A stretch of DNA of 19,426 nucleotides from Erysipelotrichaceae bacterium (GTDB taxonomy: Bacteria; Bacillota_I; Bacilli_A; RFN20; CAG-826): assembly GCA_031271635.1 (NCBI GenBank), contig JAISVG010000026.1, positions 1-19,426 on the forward strand. Direction: 5' to 3'. Shown in pieces: positions 1 through 7,329 of the stretch. Each line of letters opens with the position of its first letter. The first letter of the stretch is position 1. Made by a program: the position numbers and the translations under genes. A model generated the notes under the pieces. The model was not told where the DNA came from and made no database searches. It was given only the letters and a program-made list of their open reading frames with translations.

Positions 1-216
1 TTAAATACTGTTAATGACATCTTCGTCACTAAATTCTTAAACGAAGAAATTAGTTATTTAACCTTGATTAAGAGTCTTCTAAGTGAAACTAGGAAATGGC
101 TCAAGCGACTTAAAAATAAGACAAATGCGGTACCAGAAATCTTGTCTTATGATAAGATTATAAATGTAACTATGATGATTCATGCAGCAATAAAGGGGGA
201 AAATGGAAATTCTTAA
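1..216 (+). CDS. dxr: 1-deoxy-D-xylulose-5-phosphate reductoisomerase, C-terminal end (partial)
   Basis: An open frame enters from the left edge and ends at TAA 214-216, giving the last 71 residues of a protein. The piece reads VNDIFVTKFLNEEISYLTLI and later NAVPEILSYDKIINVTMMIH. This fits the C-terminal all-helical domain of Dxr, where the family has an 'NEVAV..FL...I.FL.I' helix followed by a helix carrying 'P.LEDIL..D'. Dxr is the cytosolic MEP-pathway enzyme that makes methylerythritol phosphate for isoprenoids. The assignment leans on context: dxr directly upstream of rseP is a classic Bacillota order. The end overlaps the rseP start by 14 nt, suggesting translational coupling. The catalytic and NADPH-binding parts lie outside the window, so the call is an inference from a divergent C-terminus plus neighbourhood. 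Confidence 0.68.
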   Translation, partial: LNTVNDIFVTKFLNEEISYLTLIKSLLSETRKWLKRLKNKTNAVPEILSYDKIINVTMMIHAAIKGENGNS

Positions 217-1483
217 CACCATCTTGAATATTCTCCTCTTTTTTGTTTCTTTAGGGGTGCTAGTTACCATCCATGAACTAGGACATTTTATTAGTGCGAA
301 AGCTTTTAATGTTTATGTCCAAGAGTTCGCTCTTGGTTTTGGGCCCAAGATTTTTTCTCGTACGGGAAAAGGGAAAGAAACTAAGTTCTCGCTTCGCATG
401 ATTCCCCTTGGGGGCTATTGTGCCATGGTTGGGGAAACTGAAGGAGTTGAAGTTGATCCCAGCATTCCTAAGGAACGCTACTTAACTTCCAAAAAGAAAT
501 GGCAGCAAGGTATTATCTTTGGTTCAGGAATTGCCCTCAATTTCCTTCTGGCAATTATTCTCTTTCTGGTTGCTAACTTAGCCTTTCCACAACGACAATT
601 ATTTTATTATTCAACTCAAGATAACACGAAAATGATCCTGCCTCTTGTTGTAAATGATGATTCGCCCTTTAAATCGCAAGGTATTAAAACATATGACGGG
701 ATTACCTCTAAAATCATCTTACATAATAATAATGAATTTTTCATTCTTGATGAGAAGAGTCCTGCGACGACCAAAGATGGGATAGAGGCCACTTATGCGG
801 TGGCTTTAGACTTTTCTCAGTACGACTCAAAACTGGATGACCTAAGTCCAATCCTTCTTTTCTACGGATTAAGGGATGATGAGACGATTAACTTTGGTGA
901 CGTGAGAACCATCGAACAATTAAAAACATTTACCATCACTTTAACTTTTGCTACCGGTAAAGAAAACTTTGATATGAAGCAGCCCTTTGTCCTTCAAGAC
1001 GACGCTCTTGTTGTTAAAGAGCTACCGCCGACTGTTATCGATAACACCACTAATAAAAAACTCGGTCTCGCTTGTTATATTCACTCTTATTATCTTGGGG
1101 TTGACGGCATTAGTAAATCTTTTAAAGACTTTGGTGAAGGTTTTACTCTAATTGGAAGAACCATTGTCGGTCTCTTTATTGGACAAGGTTGGGATACTGT
1201 TGGCGGTCCAATTGCAATTTTTAATACCACAAGTTCAGTACTCTCGGATATGGGTTTTGGATATTATCTTTGGCTCTGGGGCCTCATTTCGGTTAACCTT
1301 GGCCTTTTTAATCTCATGCCCTTTCCTGGACTTGATGGTTGGTCAATTCTCGTAACTATTATTGAAGGAATTTCACGAAAAAAGATTCCTGCAAAAATCA
1401 AGAATGCGGTTCAAACAGTTGGCATGGTCTTGCTTTTTACCTTAATGATTTTTGTTGTTATTAAGGATATCTTCATTAGCTAA
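203..1483 (+). CDS. rseP: RseP-type site-2 intramembrane zinc metalloprotease
   Basis: This 426-residue multipass protease is expected to cut membrane-embedded substrates such as anti-sigma factors or leftover signal peptides. The first membrane helix carries the zinc motif HELGH at residues 24-28. It is followed by EFALGFGPKIF and by SLRMIPLGGYCAM, which matches the family's conserved beta-loop after TM1. A last-TM motif NLMPFPGLDG supplies the third metal ligand, Asp378. The stretch between, about residues 130-310, is where a PDZ domain normally sits; it is hydrophilic but so divergent that no clear PDZ signature is visible. The final helix is near residues 405-422. The start at 203 is supported by an AAGGGGG ribosome binding site a few bases upstream and inside the dxr 3' end. 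polC starts 1 nt after the stop, so the two are co-transcribed. Confidence 0.95.
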   Translation: MEILNTILNILLFFVSLGVLVTIHELGHFISAKAFNVYVQEFALGFGPKIFSRTGKGKETKFSLRMIPLGGYCAMVGETEGVEVDPSIPKERYLTSKKKWQQGIIFGSGIALNFLLAIILFLVANLAFPQRQLFYYSTQDNTKMILPLVVNDDSPFKSQGIKTYDGITSKIILHNNNEFFILDEKSPATTKDGIEATYAVALDFSQYDSKLDDLSPILLFYGLRDDETINFGDVRTIEQLKTFTITLTFATGKENFDMKQPFVLQDDALVVKELPPTVIDNTTNKKLGLACYIHSYYLGVDGISKSFKDFGEGFTLIGRTIVGLFIGQGWDTVGGPIAIFNTTSSVLSDMGFGYYLWLWGLISVNLGLFNLMPFPGLDGWSILVTIIEGISRKKIPAKIKNAVQTVGMVLLFTLMIFVVIKDIFIS

Positions 1484-1484
1484 C

Positions 1485-4400
1485 ATGGACCAAAGAATTA
1501 CACGGTTTCTTAATTCAATTGGACTGACTGATTCCGAAAACTGGGATCTTGATTTTAAGCAACTCCGTCTTGATAAAACTACCAATACTTATTACTACCA
1601 TTTTCTCAAGAATAGCTTCTGGGACTATCATGACTTAATGAGGTTTCTTCAGGCCTTAACGACGGTTTCTTATAATTTAGAGGCTGAATTTGAGTATCAA
1701 GATCCTAATTATCCAACTGCCCTCCGCCAACTAGTTCAAGATTTTATTAGTGATAAATCTCTCCAAGTTGAACCTGAAGATACCCTGATCCTCAGTTCAA
1801 GCGTTGTTGTTAGTACAACTTGCTATGAATTATTAAAGCAACATGATTTCTTCTTGCTCCTTGATAAAATCAACTATGAGAATATCATTGAGGCAAGAGA
1901 CTTTGCCCCAATAAGCGAGTATCCTGAGGAAGGAGACGTTCCTAGTGATGACACTAGTGACATTGACATTAATGACATTGAATTTGAAGAAAGTGATAGT
2001 TATTCCTTAGAAAATGATCTTGATGATTCCTCAAGTGGTAAATCTCTTAAAAAAATGTCACGTTCAGGTCACATCAAGGCCATGAAAATTAAAGATATCA
2101 AAGTTCCTACTTTGGATTTAATTGATGTTCGGGGGACAATTTTTTCTATTGAAGAGAAGCATTTCCCAAGAAAAGGAAGTTCCATCTTTACCATTGGTCT
2201 TGAAGAGGATGAACAGCCTATTTTTGTTAAACTACAAACCGGACCTAATCCCAAAAAAATCGCCACATATAAAGAATTAAAAGTCGGTGATGAAGTTCGT
2301 GTCGCTGGTAAGGCGATCATTGACCAGTATTTTGATCCTTTTGAAGTAATTATTAAGTCAAACACTTTAAAGAAACTTAAGTCTAAGAGTTATCGTGAAG
2401 ATAAAGCCTTGAAGAAACGGGTTGAGCTCCATCTTCATACCAGAATGTCACAACTTGATGGGGTGGGCGATATTGAAGACTACTTTGCCTTTGCCTATCA
2501 GAATAACCATTCCGCACTTGCGATTACGGATCACGGCGTCCTTCAGGGTTTCCCTGAGGCTCAGCGACAACAAAAGAAATATCGGGAATTAGCCAAAAAA
2601 GAGAACGAACGCTTAGTTAGCGAAGGACTCCCACCTACTAAAAATGATTTAAAGGTTTTGTATGGAGTGGAATTATATGTTATTAACGATCTGCAAAAAA
2701 TCGTTTATTCACCCCAAGATGTGTTACTTAAGAAAGCTACCTATGTCATTCTTGACCTTGAAACCACTGGTTTAAGTAATTACTACGACCGCATTATTGA
2801 ATTTGGTGGCTATAAAGTTCATGATGGGCGTCGCATTGATGAACTAGACATTGTCATTAATCCTGAAAGAACAATGACTGAGTTTAATATGTCAAAACAT
2901 CGTCTTACCAATGAACAAGTGCGAAAAGGACCTGTTTTCCGTGATTGTTATCAGCGGATTCTTGATTTTATTGGTGACGCGATTATTGTGACTCATAATG
3001 CCAAGTTTGACATTGGTTTTTTAAATGCGGAACTAGCAAGACTCTCAAAACCGCCGCTTCAAAATCCCGTCATTGACACCTTAATGCTTTCAAGGTACTT
3101 AATCGAAGACATCACCCGCTTTGCACTCGGAAATATCGCCCGTTACTTTAAGATTCCTTATGATGAAGTTACGGCCCATAACGCCCTGGTTGATGCGGAA
3201 GTCTTAGCAGCCGTCTTTGAAGAACTTCAAGCCATCATGGAGAAGAAACTAGGCTTTACTTCACTCTTAGAGATTGACCAAATCGTATATCCCGAACGGG
3301 TCTATAAAATCATGCATCCCAATCACCTAACGCTGTTAGTTAAAAATGAGGTCGGCCTTAAAAAACTTTATGAGCTAATCTCTTACTCTCATACCAAAGT
3401 CTTCGCAAAAGACTTATATCCTCTCGTACCACTTTCACGCCTCCTAAAGGATCGCGATGATTATCTTCTTGGTTCAGCTTGTTTTGATGGGCTTGTATTT
3501 GAAGCCGCGAGTGAAGAAAGTGATGCAAAGCTTGAGGAAATGATTGGTCTTTTTGACTATATTGAATTGCAGCCTCTTGATCATTATGATTTTCTTGTAG
3601 CTACCAAAGTAATTGATAATAAAAAGCAAGTTCGTGATATTCTTGACCGGATTATTAAAACTGCCACGGCCTTAAATAAAATGATTGTTGCCACTGGCGA
3701 TGTTCATTATCTTGATCTTAAAGATAAGAAATATCGCGATATTTTCGTATATGCAAAGGGAAAGAAGAATAGTCTTCACCCCCTTAATCCAAGGATTCGC
3801 AATAACCTTCCCAAATTTGAAAACGCGAATCAAGAATTCAAAACTACCGAAGAAATGCTGGAAGAATTTAGTTTTTTAGGTCCCAAGATGGCTGAGACCA
3901 TCGTCATTACTAATCCTAATAAAATTGCTGATATGTGTCAGTTTTTAAATCCCATTCCTGAAAAGCTTCATCCCCCAATTATTCCTAATAGTGATCATAA
4001 TTTAAAAGAGATTTGTTTCCGTAGGCTTCATGAAGTGTTTGGTAAAACACCTCACCCCATGATTGAAGACCGCCTTAATAAGGAGTTAGAAGGAATTATT
4101 TCCGCGGGTTACTCCGTCACTTATGAACTCGCGAGAATCATTATTGAACGTGCGAATCAGGATGGCTATTTCGTGGGTTCAAGAGGTTCTGTTGGTTCTT
4201 CGCTCGCAGCTTTTTTATCAGGAATTTCTGAAGTAAATCCCTTACCACCATTTTACCTATGTCCTCACTGTCAGCATCACTTCTTTTCTGATGACTCTGA
4301 CATTCGAAGTGGCTTTGACCTGCCAAGTAAAAACTGTCCTAAATGTGGCACTTTAATGAATAGTGATGGTCAAAACATCCCTTTTGCTACCTTCCTTGGC

Positions 4401-5885
4401 TTCCAAGCAGATAAAATACCTGATATCGATTTAAACTTCCCAAGTGACTACCAAGCTCGGTCGCACAACTATCTTAAAACCCTTTTTAAAGATAATCATG
4501 TCTATCGTGCCGGGACAATTAGCACTTGCGAACTTAAAACCTCCGCAGGCTACGTCCGTGCTGCGCATGAAGGCAAAAGAGAGCCGATTCCTGGAAAAAC
4601 GATGGTTGATTATTTAGCTGCTGGCTGTGTTGGCACCAAAAGAACTACTGGCCAGCATCCAGGGGGCTTAATTATTATTCCTGAAAGTGACTCGATATAT
4701 GATTACACCGCGATTCAATTTCCTGGTGATGATGATGATAAAGAATGGAATACGACTCATTATGCGTTTAAAGACATCCATGATGCCCTGTTAAAGCTTG
4801 ATCTTCTTGGTCATATTGATCCTTTAGCCATTAAAGAAATGGGGCTTATCGCAAAAATTGACCCGATGAAAATTCCAATGAATGATCCTGAGTGTTTAAA
4901 ACTCTTCACCTCAATTGAACCCTTAAAAATGCACTCAAATCTCTTAAATGCTTTTAATGGTTCTTTAGGGATTCCGGAGTTTGGAACGAGCAACGCTCGT
5001 GACATGTTAAAAGTTATTAATCCTAGGCAATTCGCGGACCTTTTAGCTTTTTCTGGCCTCGCTCACGGCACTGGAGTATGGGAGGGCAATGCGAGATCAC
5101 TAATTGTTGATGATGGTCTTACAATTCGCGACGTTATTGGTTGTCGTGATGACATTATGACCTATCTTATTAATAAAAAGATTCCTGAAAAAGATGCTTT
5201 TAGACTCATGGAACGCATTCGTAAAGGACAAGGCTTTCCAAGTGATGGAAAAGATGAAGCAATGCTAAGAGAACACGGAGTTCCAGATTACTATATCAAT
5301 TCCTGTCGTAAAATTGAATACATGTTTCCTAAAGCGCATGCTGCTGCTTATGTCATTCAGGCGATGCGAGTCGCATATTTTAAAATTCACTATCCCTTAG
5401 AATACTATTCAGTCTATTTTGGATTCCGGATTGAAAACTTTGATATTGAAGCTTTACTAGGTGGTGAGACCGCGATTTTTACCGCCTATAACGATGCGAT
5501 TTCTATGCGACGTGCCTCGCGAAAAAAGGATCTCAAACTTGATGATAAAATCAATGGTCTTGAAACCGCCCTTGAAATGGTCCAACGTGGTTATCGCTTT
5601 TATAATATTGATCTTTATAAATCCTCGATTAATCACTTTGAAATTGACCGTGAAAGAAATGGTCTCATTCTCTCCTTTATGACGATGTCTGGTTTAGGGC
5701 AAAGCGCTGCTGATTCAATTATTAAAGCCCGAAATGAAGGGGTTTTCATTTCTAAAAAGGACATTTTAGATCGAACTAAAGTGAACTCAACCATTCTTGA
5801 GAACCTCAACCGTCTTGGAGTTTTAAAGGGACTTCCTGATGATAATCGCTTATCGTTATTTGATGATTTAGATATTTTCGAATAA
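1485..5885 (+). CDS. polC: DNA polymerase III alpha subunit, PolC type
   Basis: This is the replicative polymerase of low-GC Gram-positives, 1466 residues from ATG 1485. In order there is an N-terminal domain, a very acidic linker (about residues 150-190), an OB-like region (about 210-300) and a PHP domain beginning with HLHT at 316-319 and ITDH at 347-350. The PHP domain is split by a DEDD proofreading exonuclease starting DLETTGL (Asp424, Glu426) and resumes with ATGDVHYL. A zinc module follows (Cys926, Cys929, Cys951, Cys954). The palm has PDIDLNF with catalytic Asp980 and Asp982, and RTTGQHPGG follows. All catalytic motifs look intact. A longer reading from TTG 1452 is possible but would overlap rseP and adds nothing family-like. 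No good Shine-Dalgarno lies before 1485, so coupling to rseP termination is likely. Confidence 0.97.
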   Translation: MDQRITRFLNSIGLTDSENWDLDFKQLRLDKTTNTYYYHFLKNSFWDYHDLMRFLQALTTVSYNLEAEFEYQDPNYPTALRQLVQDFISDKSLQVEPEDTLILSSSVVVSTTCYELLKQHDFFLLLDKINYENIIEARDFAPISEYPEEGDVPSDDTSDIDINDIEFEESDSYSLENDLDDSSSGKSLKKMSRSGHIKAMKIKDIKVPTLDLIDVRGTIFSIEEKHFPRKGSSIFTIGLEEDEQPIFVKLQTGPNPKKIATYKELKVGDEVRVAGKAIIDQYFDPFEVIIKSNTLKKLKSKSYREDKALKKRVELHLHTRMSQLDGVGDIEDYFAFAYQNNHSALAITDHGVLQGFPEAQRQQKKYRELAKKENERLVSEGLPPTKNDLKVLYGVELYVINDLQKIVYSPQDVLLKKATYVILDLETTGLSNYYDRIIEFGGYKVHDGRRIDELDIVINPERTMTEFNMSKHRLTNEQVRKGPVFRDCYQRILDFIGDAIIVTHNAKFDIGFLNAELARLSKPPLQNPVIDTLMLSRYLIEDITRFALGNIARYFKIPYDEVTAHNALVDAEVLAAVFEELQAIMEKKLGFTSLLEIDQIVYPERVYKIMHPNHLTLLVKNEVGLKKLYELISYSHTKVFAKDLYPLVPLSRLLKDRDDYLLGSACFDGLVFEAASEESDAKLEEMIGLFDYIELQPLDHYDFLVATKVIDNKKQVRDILDRIIKTATALNKMIVATGDVHYLDLKDKKYRDIFVYAKGKKNSLHPLNPRIRNNLPKFENANQEFKTTEEMLEEFSFLGPKMAETIVITNPNKIADMCQFLNPIPEKLHPPIIPNSDHNLKEICFRRLHEVFGKTPHPMIEDRLNKELEGIISAGYSVTYELARIIIERANQDGYFVGSRGSVGSSLAAFLSGISEVNPLPPFYLCPHCQHHFFSDDSDIRSGFDLPSKNCPKCGTLMNSDGQNIPFATFLGFQADKIPDIDLNFPSDYQARSHNYLKTLFKDNHVYRAGTISTCELKTSAGYVRAAHEGKREPIPGKTMVDYLAAGCVGTKRTTGQHPGGLIIIPESDSIYDYTAIQFPGDDDDKEWNTTHYAFKDIHDALLKLDLLGHIDPLAIKEMGLIAKIDPMKIPMNDPECLKLFTSIEPLKMHSNLLNAFNGSLGIPEFGTSNARDMLKVINPRQFADLLAFSGLAHGTGVWEGNARSLIVDDGLTIRDVIGCRDDIMTYLINKKIPEKDAFRLMERIRKGQGFPSDGKDEAMLREHGVPDYYINSCRKIEYMFPKAHAAAYVIQAMRVAYFKIHYPLEYYSVYFGFRIENFDIEALLGGETAIFTAYNDAISMRRASRKKDLKLDDKINGLETALEMVQRGYRFYNIDLYKSSINHFEIDRERNGLILSFMTMSGLGQSAADSIIKARNEGVFISKKDILDRTKVNSTILENLNRLGVLKGLPDDNRLSLFDDLDIFE

Positions 5886-5895
5886 CTGGTATAAT
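5867..5895 (+). promoter_or_regulatory. Promoter for tRNA-Pro
   Basis: A perfect -10 TATAAT lies at 5890-5895 with a four-of-six -35 TTTAGA at 5867-5872 and a 17-bp spacer. Initiation would fall near 5902, just ahead of the tRNA. The -35 lies inside the last codons of polC, so the tRNA can be transcribed on its own as well as by read-through. Confidence 0.65.
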
Positions 5896-5904
5896 ATCTT
5901 TGTT

Positions 5905-5981
5905 CGGGACGTAGCGAAGCTTGGTATCGCGTCTGCTTCGGGAGCAGAAGACCGTGAGTTCAAATCTCACCGTTCCGACCA
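5905..5981 (+). tRNA. tRNA-Pro, anticodon CGG
   Basis: A complete cloverleaf can be folded by eye. The acceptor stem CGGGACG pairs with CGTTCCG, with one G-U. The D stem is GCGA/TCGC, and the anticodon stem TCTGC/GCAGA carries loop TTCGGGA. The T stem GTGAG/CTCAC carries loop TTCAAAT. The discriminator is A and CCA is encoded at 5979-5981. The anticodon at loop positions 34-36 is CGG, reading proline CCG, and position 37 is G as expected for proline tRNAs. A run of six T follows the CCA. An AT-rich genome that keeps a CGG tRNA does not have the minimal tRNA set of classic mycoplasmas. Confidence 0.96.
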
Positions 5982-6192
5982 TTTTTTCATATCTATCCTT
6001 AAATCTTAAACTCCAACCTCAAGAAATTACAAAGTTAAAAGAACTTACTCACCGATTAGTAACAGCTTTAATGAAATCGTTAACTTAGCGTCGTGAAGTT
6101 CATATTTAACATCCTTAAAAATCAGAATGCTGTTAATGTTATCGTTGATCTTCAGAATTAATATATATATCGTCTAGCAAATGAAGTTTAAA

Positions 6193-6210
6193 ATTTCCGT
6201 TATGGGAAAT
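6193..6210. repeat. Inverted repeat ATTTCC-N6-GGAAAT upstream of fic
   Basis: Two perfect 6-bp arms (6193-6198 and 6205-6210) are separated by 6 nt. A third ATTTCC copy lies at 6242-6247, between the -35 and -10 regions of the fic promoter. The layout fits a repressor operator, possibly for the helix-turn-helix domain of Fic itself. That role is inferred, and short repeats are common in AT-rich DNA. Confidence 0.35.
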
Positions 6211-6233
6211 ATACTACAATTTTTGATAGTTTG

Positions 6234-6263
6234 TTCTTAATATTTCCTTATATATGCTATGAT
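6234..6263 (+). promoter_or_regulatory. fic promoter with extended -10
   Basis: TATGAT at 6258-6263 is preceded by TGC (6255-6257), a TGn extended -10 that can compensate for the poor -35 (TTCTTA, 6234-6239). An AGGAGA ribosome binding site at 6277-6282 sits 4 nt before ATG 6287. Confidence 0.55.
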
Positions 6264-6286
6264 ACTAGTACCAACTAGGAGACTTC

Positions 6287-7192
6287 ATGAAATATTTATC
6301 AGTAACGGAATTTGCCAAGAAATGGAATCTAACCCCTCGAAGAGTTCGAATGCTTTGTGCCGAAGGAAGAATCAAGGGAGCATACCTTGTTGGTAAGACT
6401 TGGAACATCAAAGAAGATACCAAGAAGCCGCTTGATCGAAGGGCAAAAAACGTTATGCCCTTTGGAAAATTTGATGTTATCGATGATTTAAAAAAACAGG
6501 TTGATAAGTGTCGACCACTGACTGAAGGCGAAAGAGAGCGAAATGATGAGGAGTTTTTAATTGAATTCACCCATAATAGCACTGCGATTGAGGGAAATAC
6601 TTTGACTCTAAGTGAAACGGAACTAGTTTTAAAGGGTGTTACAATTAACCATAAACCACTTAAGGATCACATGGAGATAGTTGGTCACCGTGATGCATAT
6701 TTTTATATGCTTGATATTCTAAAGCAAAAAGAAGAGTTAAATGAGCAAATAATCAAAAGAATCCATTCTTTAGTGCTTATCAACAAACCAGAAGATCGTG
6801 GGGTTTATCGAAAGTTTCCCGTCAGGATTTTAGGATCGGCTCATGAGCCGCCCCAACCTTATGTAGTAGCGAAGTTGATGGAAGACCTAATGCACGAAAT
6901 GAAGGAATGGAGAAAGACAAAGCACATTGCTGAGCAAGTGGCCTTATTTCACTTGCAATTTGAATCAATACACCCTTTCATTGATGGTAATGGAAGAACA
7001 GGTAGACTGGTATCAAACTTAATGTTAATGCAAAATGGGTTTCCTCCCATTGATATCAAGTTTTCTGATCGTAAAAAATACTACTCCTGTTTTGAAGACT
7101 ATCATAAAACAGGTTCACCCAAGGTAATGATCAAGTTCGTTTTGAAACTGCTTGAGAACGAATTAAGAAAGTATTTAAAAAACTTTGACTAG
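6287..7192 (+). CDS. Fic family protein with N-terminal helix-turn-helix
   Basis: This 301-residue protein probably transfers AMP (or another nucleotide moiety) to a protein hydroxyl. Residues 1-50 (EFAKKWNLTPRRVRMLCAEG) resemble an excisionase/MerR-like DNA-binding helix-turn-helix. The Fic core motif HPFIDGNGRTGR is intact at 229-240, with His229 as catalytic base and Asp233/Asn235/Arg237/Arg240 for metal and nucleotide. The sequence STAIEG at 98-103 fits the class II inhibitory motif (S/T)xxxE(G/N), in which the Glu blocks ATP binding, so the enzyme should be auto-inhibited. There is no neighbouring antitoxin, consistent with an in-cis inhibitor. It stands alone between spacers, with its own promoter and a good ribosome binding site. 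The target is unknown, and a role as autoregulator or stress toxin is inference. Confidence 0.9.
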   Translation: MKYLSVTEFAKKWNLTPRRVRMLCAEGRIKGAYLVGKTWNIKEDTKKPLDRRAKNVMPFGKFDVIDDLKKQVDKCRPLTEGERERNDEEFLIEFTHNSTAIEGNTLTLSETELVLKGVTINHKPLKDHMEIVGHRDAYFYMLDILKQKEELNEQIIKRIHSLVLINKPEDRGVYRKFPVRILGSAHEPPQPYVVAKLMEDLMHEMKEWRKTKHIAEQVALFHLQFESIHPFIDGNGRTGRLVSNLMLMQNGFPPIDIKFSDRKKYYSCFEDYHKTGSPKVMIKFVLKLLENELRKYLKNFD

Positions 7193-7273
7193 TAGATAGA
7201 TGCTACTGTAGTTCTTCATTCATTATTTTAAAACAACTTATAAAAGCGGCTTATTCTCAGTTTCCATCATTTC

Positions 7274-7293
7274 GATGAATAAAGTCATTCATC
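7274..7293. repeat. Inverted repeat GATGAAT-N6-ATTCATC before the MMPL gene
   Basis: Perfect 7-bp arms (7274-7280, 7287-7293) flank AAAGTC. The repeat occupies the -35 region of the likely MMPL promoter and ends 5 nt before the -10 hexamer. That position and size suit a repressor operator controlling the transporter, though no local regulator gene is present. Confidence 0.4.
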
Positions 7294-7295
7294 TA

Positions 7296-7304
7296 TGTTA
7301 AAAT
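7296..7304 (+). promoter_or_regulatory. Extended -10 promoter of the MMPL gene
   Basis: TGTTAAAAT is a TGn extended -10 with hexamer TAAAAT at 7299-7304. No good -35 lies at 16-18 bp; that space is taken by the inverted repeat 7274-7293. Transcription would start near 7311, leaving a leader of about 19 nt without a clear Shine-Dalgarno. Confidence 0.4.
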
Positions 7305-7329
7305 TATTGCATCGGAAATAGCAGCCCAT

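Larger units (their letters stand above)
5982..6286. other. Gene-free spacer between tRNA-Pro and fic
   Basis: About 305 bp without a convincing gene. A short open stretch just after the tRNA, ending at TAG near 6088, could encode roughly 30 residues (containing LQPQEITKLKELTHRLV) but has no start or ribosome binding site and may be a decayed gene end. I do not recognise it. The right third holds operator-like ATTTCC repeats and the fic promoter, listed separately. No copy of the tRNA 3' end was seen flanking fic, so there is no visible integration scar. Confidence 0.5.

Noticed and set aside
1452..1484. Upstream TTG start for polC
   Set aside because: It overlaps rseP, has no ribosome binding site and adds residues unlike the PolC N-terminus; ATG 1485 fits the family.
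5905..7192. tRNA-Pro as integration site of an island carrying fic
   Set aside because: No direct repeat of the tRNA 3' end was seen on the far side of fic, and no integrase gene is present.
7191..7207. Small hairpin AGTAG-N7-CTACT after fic as terminator
   Set aside because: Only five base pairs and no T run follows.
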